11,133 nt of DNA from Gammaproteobacteria bacterium (GTDB lineage: Bacteria; Pseudomonadota; Gammaproteobacteria; Steroidobacterales; SZUA-146): the NCBI GenBank assembly GCA_013002925.1, contig JABDLQ010000075.1, positions 1-11,133 on the forward strand. The letters run 5' to 3'. Positions 1-6,613 of this stretch are shown here, piece by piece; positions within the stretch are counted from its first letter, which is position 1, and every line of letters starts with the position of its first letter. The translations under genes and the position numbers were made by a program. Below the pieces are notes generated by a model. That model was not told the origin of the DNA. It was given only the letters and a program-made list of their open reading frames with translations, and ran no database searches.

Positions 1-4
1 TGCT

Positions 5-33
5 TTAACGGTTTTTACGCACCCTGCTATATT
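5..33 (+). promoter_or_regulatory. Candidate sigma-70 promoter for the DUF3187 gene
   Basis: TTAACG at 5-10 matches the -35 consensus TTGACA at 4 of 6 bases. TATATT at 28-33 matches TATAAT at 5 of 6. The spacer is exactly 17 bp, so transcription would start near 40. It is the only good promoter pair upstream of the first gene. The transcript would carry a leader of 11 to 131 nt depending on which GTG is used. Confidence 0.45.
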
Positions 34-170
34 GAGCACCTGTTTGTTCTGTGACGCGATGGTGTAACCTGAGTGCCGTGAAGAAATTCAATAATAAAAA
101 CATCGTGTGCGTACGCCGTTTCACCGATCGATTCCGGCACGGCGATGAGACAGCCATTGACGGGTGTTTA

Positions 171-1160
171 GTGCAGCGGCTTGTGCTTCTGGGCAGCCTG
201 CTACTGGTGACGGCTACCTCAATAGCAGACGAGGCGGACGCGATGCTTCCGCTGAACATGGGTAACCGCTCCCCTTTTGTCGCTGTATTTATTGCGCCAC
301 AATTGATTGCCATTCCCCCACATACCAGCGGGCATCAATGGAGTATCAGTCTGGATGGCGCAAGTCACTCGCTGATAGAAACACAGGCGAATCAGAATCT
401 CGCACTGGATGGCGAAACCTGGCGTGCGGAACTGGCGTGGAGTTACCGGCCGGCGACACGTTGGGTATTGCATGCGTCTATACCCTGGCTATCGCATTCC
501 GGTGGACGACTGGACCCGTTTATTGATCAATGGCACGAGCTCACCGGCCTGCCGGATGGTGAGCGGCCGGGGCAACCCCGCAACGGACTGGAATTTACAC
601 TGCAAACACCAAACGAAACCTTGCGTCTGGGGTCCGCCGCTAACGGCCCGGGTGATCTGACACTGGGCGCAATGTATCAGTGGTCGACAAGCGCATCGAG
701 TCAGACCTGGATACATGCTGACGTTAAACTCCCCACCGGTTCAATAAGCAAATTTACCGGCAGCGATGGCACCGACATTGCCCTGTCCCTTGAGCATCGC
801 CGAATCCTGGTGATTGGCCGGCATCGTACCGAACTTGCTCTGCTGACCGGATTTATCCGGACCGGATCGATGGGCAAACTGGAACGACTGCAAAAGCCCC
901 AGCAGACATTTGCCACGGTGCACTTCGGAGCAACGCCGGCTTCTGGTTTGGCGCCTGAACTGCAGCTGCGCTGGCGAAGCGCCACGTACACAAGCGCCAC
1001 GGACCATCTTGGTGAGCCCTCTCTTGCCATCGACGGCGGCCTGCGATGGCAAACGCGACAAGGCGTGTTTCAGGCCGGTATCAGCGAAGACATCAAAGTC
1101 GACTCAGCTCCGGATGTGGGCTTTTATCTGCGCTTTACTCGCCCTCACTTTTCGAAATAA
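171..1160 (+). CDS. DUF3187 family protein, predicted outer membrane or periplasmic
   Basis: The frame is open from a GTG at 51, but I place the start at the GTG at 171. There the protein begins with a normal signal peptide: basic residue, the hydrophobic core LVLLGSLLLV, and a likely cleavage after Ser-Ile-Ala near residue 19. That gives about 329 residues. The earlier GTGs at 51 and 78 would add a long charged N-terminal extension in front of the signal core. Ribosome binding sites are weak at all three, so the start is uncertain. The mature protein opens with a 'PLNMGNRSPF' segment, resembling the N-terminal 'RNQNPL'-type motif of DUF3187 proteins. It continues with alternating polar and hydrophobic stretches and ends in aromatic-rich strands (FYLRF), as in beta-barrel proteins. 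The function of DUF3187 is unknown. The gene converges on the M1 peptidase and overlaps its end by 26 bp, so the two are not co-transcribed. The family call is from recalled motifs. Confidence 0.7.
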   Translation: MQRLVLLGSLLLVTATSIADEADAMLPLNMGNRSPFVAVFIAPQLIAIPPHTSGHQWSISLDGASHSLIETQANQNLALDGETWRAELAWSYRPATRWVLHASIPWLSHSGGRLDPFIDQWHELTGLPDGERPGQPRNGLEFTLQTPNETLRLGSAANGPGDLTLGAMYQWSTSASSQTWIHADVKLPTGSISKFTGSDGTDIALSLEHRRILVIGRHRTELALLTGFIRTGSMGKLERLQKPQQTFATVHFGATPASGLAPELQLRWRSATYTSATDHLGEPSLAIDGGLRWQTRQGVFQAGISEDIKVDSAPDVGFYLRFTRPHFSK

Positions 1161-3102
1161 TCGCATCCACAGTGCCCTGTGCCAGCGGGTGATACCCCGG
1201 CCGTGCGAGCGCATAAACACGCTCTGCAAACTGCCGGTTTTCGGGTGTTTTAACCAGCTCTTGATACAACGGCACGATCAGTTTCCGGCGCCCAATGCGG
1301 ATCAGATACTCCTCCAGCTGAGAATACGCCGGGGCATAGTTATTTCTGATCACATGCCGAAACCAGCTATGCGCGATTTCACTGTTAGTAGAGCGGGTCA
1401 GGTCAAAAGCCGCGTCCAGCGCTCTGAGATCTTCAGTGGACAATGTCGTTGGCAGATTGTTTAAAAAATACAGCCATTCATGCACGCTCCAACCCCTGGT
1501 GTCAATCTCATCCAGGCCCATCATGCGATCGACCCAGGCAGACGACAGTGTGTCGATACTGCTGAATGCATCGGATTCCGGCACCATGTCAGTGCTTGGC
1601 AACCCCCCGGCAAACACCCATTGATCGATTTGTGCGCGCGTGACTTTACCCGGATGACGACTCATCAGTTCCGCGTCAAGGTACGCCAAAAATTCGTCGG
1701 TGGTAATGCTGGTAAACGCAAACTTGTCGAAATATTCACGCAAAAAAACATCGAATGCTTCGCGACCGTATTGTTGTTCAAGCCAGCTCAAAAACATTTG
1801 CCCCTTGGTATACGGGACATTACTGAACACATCGTCGGGGTCGCGTCCGGTGCTATCGATCGCCAACATCTGATCGTTGATATCCAGCGTTGCCATCTGT
1901 TCCCTGAGGCCCTGCAAATCGAGATAATACTCCATGTCAGCACGAGCTTTGCCATACACCGCCTCCATGATTCGCGTGGTCAGAAACGACGTAAACCCTT
2001 CGTTCAACCACAGATCGCGCCAGGTCGCATTCGTTACCAGGTTTCCCGACCACGAATGAGCCAGCTCGTGGGCAATTAATGACACCAGGCTTTTGTCACC
2101 GGCGATCACCGTTGGCGTAATAAAAGACAAGCGGGGGTTTTCCATGCCACCAAACGGAAAACTTGGCGGCAGTATCAGCAGGTCATAACGCCCCCAACGA
2201 TAGGGACCATAAAGTTTTTCGCTGATTTGCAGCATGCGTTCGGTGTCGGCAAATTCCCGCGCCGCGGCCTGGGCAATATCCGGCTCGGCAAAAACCCCGG
2301 TGCGCTCACTCATCGGGACAAACACCAGATCACCAACCCCGAGTGCAATCAGGTACGAGGGAATCGCCTGCGGCATTTCAAACTGGTAAATCCCGTCAGG
2401 GTGCAGCGCATTTGAGGTGTCGTTCGCTGCGCTCATGACGGCTCGCAATGCAGCCGGCACGCGGACGGTTGCGGTGTACGTCATGCGCACACCGGGGGTA
2501 TCCTGCAATGGAATCCAGCTGCGCGCGTGGATCGCCTGGGATTGCGTGAATAAAAACGGATGCTGTTTGCCCGCCGTTTGTGCCGGTTGCAACCACTGCA
2601 ATCCGGAAGCCTCTGGTGAAGTCCGGTAAGCAACAGTCACCAGCAGCTTGTTTTGGCCAGTATCAGGCAACCGGATCACCAGCGCCCGGCCCAGGTTCGG
2701 ATCCTCCGGCCGCAGATCCCAGGTGGCCGCCTCGAGTTTGTCATCAGCCCCAATTGAAACACTCTCAATGTCGAGTCGTCGCGTATCCAGTACCACCTCA
2801 TCGGCACCCTGTTCGCGCTCGATCATCAGGGCGGCCTTCCCGGTGAGCACCTGCGAATCAAAGTCGACTGCGATATCCAGGTGTGCAGACACTACCCGCG
2901 CTTCATCCGGGCGCGCGAACGAATGAACATCCTTATATTCATAGGATGAAATCGCGTCAGCGTCAGCTCTTGCAATCTCGTCCGATGCCGGTGAAGCTGC
3001 GTCTGATTTGATCTCGGTTGCGGCCTCATCGGCAGGATTCTGACCACAGGCCAACAGGCTGCACACAGCCATAACCAGCCCTGCTGATTTGAGAGTTTTC
3101 AT
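1135..3102 (-). CDS. M1 family lipoprotein aminopeptidase, leukotriene-A4-hydrolase type
   Basis: A 655-residue zinc aminopeptidase predicted to remove N-terminal residues from peptides. The N-terminus carries a lipobox (SLLAC, lipidated Cys19), followed by an Ala/Asp-rich linker to about residue 55, so it should be membrane-anchored and act outside the cytoplasm. The N-terminal beta domain spans about 65-255. The catalytic domain has the exopeptidase motif GGMEN at 318-322 (Glu321 binds the substrate N-terminus), the zinc motif HELAH at 345-349, and the third zinc ligand Glu368 in NEG, the standard HEXXH-X18-E spacing. Tyr431 in 'VPYTKG' matches the transition-state tyrosine of LTA4 hydrolase ('VPYEKG'). 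The C-terminal helical domain, about 510-650, keeps 'NSEI' and 'GRRK'; Arg605 and Lys607 fit the carboxylate-binding pair of LTA4 hydrolase. All key residues are present, so activity is likely. The start has an AAAGG site 8 nt upstream. It lies 27 bp after the M13 gene on the same strand, so they probably share an mRNA. Epoxide hydrolase activity is not implied. Confidence 0.93.
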   Translation of the reverse strand: MKTLKSAGLVMAVCSLLACGQNPADEAATEIKSDAASPASDEIARADADAISSYEYKDVHSFARPDEARVVSAHLDIAVDFDSQVLTGKAALMIEREQGADEVVLDTRRLDIESVSIGADDKLEAATWDLRPEDPNLGRALVIRLPDTGQNKLLVTVAYRTSPEASGLQWLQPAQTAGKQHPFLFTQSQAIHARSWIPLQDTPGVRMTYTATVRVPAALRAVMSAANDTSNALHPDGIYQFEMPQAIPSYLIALGVGDLVFVPMSERTGVFAEPDIAQAAAREFADTERMLQISEKLYGPYRWGRYDLLILPPSFPFGGMENPRLSFITPTVIAGDKSLVSLIAHELAHSWSGNLVTNATWRDLWLNEGFTSFLTTRIMEAVYGKARADMEYYLDLQGLREQMATLDINDQMLAIDSTGRDPDDVFSNVPYTKGQMFLSWLEQQYGREAFDVFLREYFDKFAFTSITTDEFLAYLDAELMSRHPGKVTRAQIDQWVFAGGLPSTDMVPESDAFSSIDTLSSAWVDRMMGLDEIDTRGWSVHEWLYFLNNLPTTLSTEDLRALDAAFDLTRSTNSEIAHSWFRHVIRNNYAPAYSQLEEYLIRIGRRKLIVPLYQELVKTPENRQFAERVYALARPGYHPLAQGTVDAIISKSEGE

Positions 3103-3129
3103 ATGTACTACCTTTGTAATGTCAGGTGA

Positions 3130-5208
3130 CTACCAGATTTTGACACGCTCTTGTGCCGGGCGGAAAAGCCTGTCTCCGGGCATTACATTAAACGCCGCAT
3201 AAAACTCCGGCATGTTGGCGACGATCCCGTTGACCCGGTATTCGCTGGGTGAATGGGGATCCGTCAACAGGCGCCGACGCAACTCGTCTTCCCGGTATAA
3301 GCGACGCCACACCTGTGCCCACCCCATAAAGAAGCGCTGGTCGCCCGAGTAGCCGTTGATCACCGGGGCCTCTTTGCCGTTCAGCGACAATCGATAGGCG
3401 CGATAAGCCATGGTCAGGCCCGCCAGATCACCAATATTCTCACCCAAAGTGAGCTCGCCGTTAACGTGCAACCCGTCAACCGGGCTGAACGCGGCATATT
3501 GGGCAACCAGGCCATCTGCACGCCGTTTGAACTCCTGGGCATCCTGCTCGGTCCACCAGTCGCGCAGCGTGCCATCGCCATCAGACTTGCGACCCTGATC
3601 GTCAAAACCATGGCTAAACTCGTGCCCGATGACGGCACCGATCCCGCCGTAGTTGACCGCATCATCTGCTTCAACATTAAAAAACGGCGGGCGCAAAATT
3701 GCCGCCGGAAAAACGATTTCATTCATCGACGGGTTGTAATACGCATTGACCGTTTGCGGCGTCATAAACCACTCGGTGCGATCAATCGGACCACCCAGCT
3801 TGTTGAGCATGCGCTCATACTCCAACTCCGCCGAGGCCAGCATGTTTGCGACCAGGTTGTCCTCGGTAAGCTGCAGGCCGGAATAGTCTTTCCACTTGTC
3901 GGGATACGCAATTTTGGGGGTGAATTTGGCAAGTTTTTTCTGTGCCTGCACTTTGGTATCAGCGCTCATCCATTCCAGCGTGTCAATGGACGCGGCAAAT
4001 GCGGCGCGCAGGTTGTCGATCATCTGATCCATCCGGGCTTTGGACTCCGGTGCAAAATATTTCTCGACATACAGCTTGCCGACCGCCTCTCCCAACGTTG
4101 CATTTACTGCGGCAACCCCCCGTTTCCAGCGCGGACGATTTTCCTCCACACCACGTAATGTGCGGCTGAAAAAATCGAAATCCGCATCCACAAAATTCTT
4201 GCTGAGATAGGGTGCGGCCTGGTCGATTACCTGCCAATTCAAATACTGACGCCAGACGGATAACGGAGTTTCTGCGACAATTTTGCCTAATGCTGTCAGG
4301 TAGTCCGGTTGCCGCACCACAAAATAATTCTCAGCACCAATGCCGGCGCCATTAAGAAACGCCTGCATATTCAGGTCAGAATTATGGGAGGTTAACCTCT
4401 CTTTTGACAGGCGATTATAAGTCGCATTGCGATCGCGGTTACGCACCCGGTCCCATTGCGCCGCGGCGAGCCGGGTTTCCAGCGCAAGAATATTCGCAGC
4501 GGCTTCCCGTCCCTTTGAAAGACCCGCCATGGCAAAGACGCGCTCGATATGCGCAACAAACTTTTCCCGTGCATCCAGAAACTTTTCCGTATCCTGCAGA
4601 TAGTAATCACGGTCCGGTAAACTCAGGCCGGATTGGCTTAGATAGGCGATATACTCGGTTGTGTTACCAGCGTCCTGATTCACCCAAAACGCCAGCGGGC
4701 TGCCAAACCCGAACCGCTGGGCCTGTCCAAAATAGTCCATCAACTGAGATTTGTCGGACACTGCGTGAACCTGCGCAAGCCACGGTCGCAACGGTGTTGC
4801 ACCGGCAGCCTCCACTGCCTCCTCGTTCATAAAGGCACGGTAAAACTTTCCGATGCGCTTCGCATCGCTGCCAGCGGGACCGGCGGATTGCGCGGCATGA
4901 TCGATGATTTCTTTTTGCTGTCGTTCGGAGACATCGAACAACTCTGTAAACGAACCATAATTTGATTTATCCGCCGGGATCGTGGTTGAAGCCAGCCACT
5001 TGCCGTTTACATGACGATAGAAATCGTCCTGGGGGCGAACGCCGGGATCCATGTTGGCAACGTCGATGCCCAGGCTCAGCGTACCAGAGCTACTCGCCTT
5101 GCCGGATGGATCAGTCGTGGTCTCGGCAGTCGGGCGCGATGCCGGATTCGAGCTACAGGCACCTGCAAACAGGACCGTAACCAATGCGAGTACTGGAAGT
5201 TTATACAT
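3130..5208 (-). CDS. M13 family lipoprotein metallo-endopeptidase (neprilysin/PepO type)
   Basis: A zinc endopeptidase expected to cut oligopeptides on the N-side of hydrophobic residues. The frame is open to 5304, but the ATG at 5208 is chosen. It gives a clean lipoprotein signal (MYKLPVLALVTVLFAGAC, Cys18) and has an AAAGG site about 11 nt upstream, while the upstream 32 codons look random. The resulting 692 residues fit the family. The N-terminal M13 domain starts with 'DPGVRPQDDFYRHVNGKW' near residue 54. The catalytic region has NAYYN at 488-492 (substrate backbone binding), the zinc motif HEFSH at 529-533 with catalytic Glu530, and ENIGD at 590-594, giving the third zinc ligand Glu590 and Asp594. 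The late 'HSPSEYRVNG' block (653-661) and a C-terminal Trp complete the family signature. The lipobox has Ala at -3 instead of Leu, slightly atypical. It is the first gene of a likely two-gene peptidase unit with the M1 gene. No truncation is seen. Confidence 0.94.
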   Translation of the reverse strand: MYKLPVLALVTVLFAGACSSNPASRPTAETTTDPSGKASSSGTLSLGIDVANMDPGVRPQDDFYRHVNGKWLASTTIPADKSNYGSFTELFDVSERQQKEIIDHAAQSAGPAGSDAKRIGKFYRAFMNEEAVEAAGATPLRPWLAQVHAVSDKSQLMDYFGQAQRFGFGSPLAFWVNQDAGNTTEYIAYLSQSGLSLPDRDYYLQDTEKFLDAREKFVAHIERVFAMAGLSKGREAAANILALETRLAAAQWDRVRNRDRNATYNRLSKERLTSHNSDLNMQAFLNGAGIGAENYFVVRQPDYLTALGKIVAETPLSVWRQYLNWQVIDQAAPYLSKNFVDADFDFFSRTLRGVEENRPRWKRGVAAVNATLGEAVGKLYVEKYFAPESKARMDQMIDNLRAAFAASIDTLEWMSADTKVQAQKKLAKFTPKIAYPDKWKDYSGLQLTEDNLVANMLASAELEYERMLNKLGGPIDRTEWFMTPQTVNAYYNPSMNEIVFPAAILRPPFFNVEADDAVNYGGIGAVIGHEFSHGFDDQGRKSDGDGTLRDWWTEQDAQEFKRRADGLVAQYAAFSPVDGLHVNGELTLGENIGDLAGLTMAYRAYRLSLNGKEAPVINGYSGDQRFFMGWAQVWRRLYREDELRRRLLTDPHSPSEYRVNGIVANMPEFYAAFNVMPGDRLFRPAQERVKIW

Positions 5209-5369
5209 GGAATATTCTGCCTTTGACTGCGGTTGAATCAGGCAGCAGAGAATATCACGACCGGCATGCTGACAGGCCACTGGATGCATTCGGCAAACGT
5301 GCAATCCAGTACATCCGGCTGTCTATGCCAGCTCCTCGCCGTCGCACAGCTGGTCGGCGCCGGGCGCAT

Positions 5370-5726
5370 CTAGCTGAGCTGCACAGGCTCCTTGATGTAG
5401 TGCAGCTGGTAAGAGCCAATGGTGATAATGTCGCCGTGCTCCAGGCTGTATTTTTTTATGCGCTTACGATTGACGTAGGTGCCATTCATGCTGTCCAGAT
5501 CGAGGACGTAATCGTCCTTTAGCACCGTAAAAATCTGCGCATGATGGCGGCTGGAGTTTTTGCAATCGAGGCGGATATCACAATCGTGTTTGCGCCCGAT
5601 GGTAACCCGACGTTTATTGAGTTTGTATTCGCCCACCTGCTCGCCTTCCCGCATGATCAGAATACGGGCGGCCTGCACTTCCTGAAGTGTCCGTAGCGTC
5701 GGTGTGGGCATTGGGTCGCTTTCCAT
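5370..5726 (-). CDS. Stand-alone FHA domain protein (phosphothreonine binding)
   Basis: A small cytoplasmic protein, 118 residues from the ATG at 5726. A TTG at 5732 is also possible, as is an ATG at 5711. Almost the whole length is one forkhead-associated domain: strand core 'VTIGRKHDCDI' at about 41-51, 'SRHHAQI' at 59-65 and 'DLDSMNGTYVN' at about 76-86. The Arg of IGR (45), Ser59 and His62 of SRHHA, and Asn81 of NGTYVN are the residues FHA domains use to bind phosphothreonine, so binding is likely intact. There is no kinase, transmembrane segment or other effector domain. Such proteins usually read out Ser/Thr kinases or act as adaptors in secretion or signalling. No kinase or phosphatase gene is visible here, so the partner is unknown. 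It lies 161 bp upstream of the M13 gene on the same strand. Co-transcription is possible, but the gap is large and a separate promoter for the peptidases is equally likely. Confidence 0.9.
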   Translation of the reverse strand: MESDPMPTPTLRTLQEVQAARILIMREGEQVGEYKLNKRRVTIGRKHDCDIRLDCKNSSRHHAQIFTVLKDDYVLDLDSMNGTYVNRKRIKKYSLEHGDIITIGSYQLHYIKEPVQLS

Positions 5727-5791
5727 TTCCAAGCTCTAAACAATAGCACCGATTTCAGTGCTTTACATACCATTCATCGTGGCGTTCCACA

Positions 5792-5836
5792 CGGGCCATC
5801 ACTGCACGGCAGCATTGGCCCGGGCAAAAGCGCTTT
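5792..5836. repeat. Nested hairpin followed by a short palindrome
   Basis: CGGGCCA (5792-5798) pairs perfectly with TGGCCCG (5816-5822). Inside, CTGC (5802-5805) pairs with GCAG (5809-5812) around a 3-nt loop, separated from the outer stem by a symmetric 3x3 internal loop. Four bases downstream is the 10-bp palindrome AAAGCGCTTT (5827-5836), with GC/GC pairs one base beyond each side. No T-run follows on either strand, so it is not a standard intrinsic terminator. It lies 66-110 bp upstream of the FHA start, so it could be a leader structure on that mRNA, a protein-binding dyad or part of a small RNA. Function unknown. Confidence 0.55.
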
Positions 5837-5987
5837 CGCAAAACCCGAGGCAGTGCACACCCAAACTATTGATATTTAAGTATTTGAACCAATGCTGTCG
5901 CGACATGCCTGCACCCTCTGAGCATAACAAACTCATCTCACAACAAATTGCGACCCACGTCTCACTCCGCACTCACTGCGCTGCAAG

Positions 5988-6015
5988 GCGCCCATGGCGT
6001 TTGCCATCCTGGCGC
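5988..6015. repeat. Strong imperfect hairpin in the non-coding stretch
   Basis: GCGCC (5988-5992) pairs with GGCGC (6011-6015). Inside, ATGGC (5994-5998) pairs with GCCAT (6003-6007) around the 4-nt loop GTTT. An asymmetric internal loop (C versus CCT) separates the two stems. Neither strand has a following T-run, so a terminator is unlikely. It lies about 345 bp upstream of the DUF2905 start and about 260 bp upstream of the FHA start. Confidence 0.5.
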
Positions 6016-6324
6016 GGGTGCCGGGTGTTGCTTATCGATGTGCTGATCCAAACCATTAGCATCGACCGCAACGCCGCAATACCTTGACAGGCCAGCCCTC
6101 GGTCCTGCCAATAAAAGGCTGCTCTGAAGCTGCGTAAACCTGAAACTGCACAGGCCGCTGACGACCATGGTGAATCGATGCCTCCGCGGTTTGCGCGCAT
6201 TGGAAACCTAACGACGGTTATGTGTGAAAGAACCGGTTTGACTCATAAGAAATTGTCGTGGCGCTAAGCATTACCGCAAGTGTCCGGGGCAACACGGCGT
6301 ATTGATGGAAATTTACCCATTTAC

Positions 6325-6352
6325 CCGACAACCAACGGATTTCGACTATACT
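6325..6352 (+). promoter_or_regulatory. Candidate promoter with a probable leaderless start
   Basis: CCGACA at 6325-6330 (4 of 6 to TTGACA) and TATACT at 6347-6352 (5 of 6 to TATAAT) are separated by 16 bp. The ATG of the DUF2905 gene is at 6359, six bases after the -10 box, exactly where transcription would start. The bases before the ATG contain no Shine-Dalgarno sequence. Together these suggest a leaderless mRNA. Confidence 0.45.
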
Positions 6353-6358
6353 CTTGCC

Positions 6359-6559
6359 ATGCAAAAGATCTTGTTGATTGGCGGAGTGCTGATGATTGTC
6401 GCGGGCCTCGCCTGGCCCTGGCTAAAGAACGTGACGCCCGGCCGCCTGCCTGGCGATTTCATCATTGAAAAAAGCGGCTTCAAAGTATTTGTTCCGATCA
6501 CGACCATGATTGTTATAAGTATTGTTTTAACCCTGATTTTGTGGTTTTTCCGGAAATGA
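6359..6559 (+). CDS. DUF2905 family small membrane protein
   Basis: A 66-residue protein with two predicted membrane helices, about 4-22 and 45-64. Between them is a short loop with 'PGRLPGDF' (27-34) and then 'FKVFVPITT' (41-49). The 'GRLPGD' block, and the P-[IL]-T-T pattern entering the second helix, are the hallmarks I associate with DUF2905. The frame stays open to a codon at 6302, but the 19 extra residues are polar, unlike a family N-terminus, and the ATG at 6359 starts directly at the first helix. No ribosome binding site precedes it; a promoter box ends six bases upstream, suggesting leaderless translation. The function of DUF2905 is unknown. The DUF819 gene begins 54 bp downstream on the same strand, so the two are probably co-transcribed. 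Confidence 0.85.
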   Translation: MQKILLIGGVLMIVAGLAWPWLKNVTPGRLPGDFIIEKSGFKVFVPITTMIVISIVLTLILWFFRK

Positions 6560-6613
6560 GCGGGCACGTCGTTACTGCGCATCGAATGACCACGTCAATC
6601 CCGAAGGAAACCC

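Larger units (their letters stand above)
5727..6346. other. Non-coding stretch of about 620 bp between the FHA and DUF2905 genes
   Basis: No frame here looks like a real protein. The open frames are short, rich in Arg, Cys, Trp and Pro, and have no recognisable motif. The stretch holds the divergent upstream regions of the FHA gene (minus) and the DUF2905 gene (plus), plus two notable hairpins at 5792-5822 and 5988-6015, annotated separately. A weaker dyad, AGCAC/GTGCT, spans 5745-5762, about 20 bp before the FHA start. I saw no tRNA-like cloverleaf, and no clear remnant of a transposase. Confidence 0.6.

Noticed and set aside
910..1464. 184-codon plus-strand frame across the end of DUF3187
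   Set aside because: It is a shadow of two well-supported genes and has no protein motif.
3466..4158. 230-codon plus-strand frame opposite the M13 gene
   Set aside because: Antisense shadow of a strongly supported gene; no motif of its own.
5209..5304. N-terminal extension of the M13 peptidase
   Set aside because: The 32 extra residues lie before a complete lipoprotein signal and look non-coding.
5758..6087. A 109-codon plus-strand open frame in the FHA-DUF2905 gap
   Set aside because: Composition is rich in His, Arg, Cys and Pro with no motif or good ribosome site; it crosses the hairpins at 5792 and 5988.
5962..6200. Two overlapping minus-strand frames suggestive of a decayed gene
   Set aside because: No recognisable transposase or other family motif in either frame, so a pseudogene call cannot be supported.
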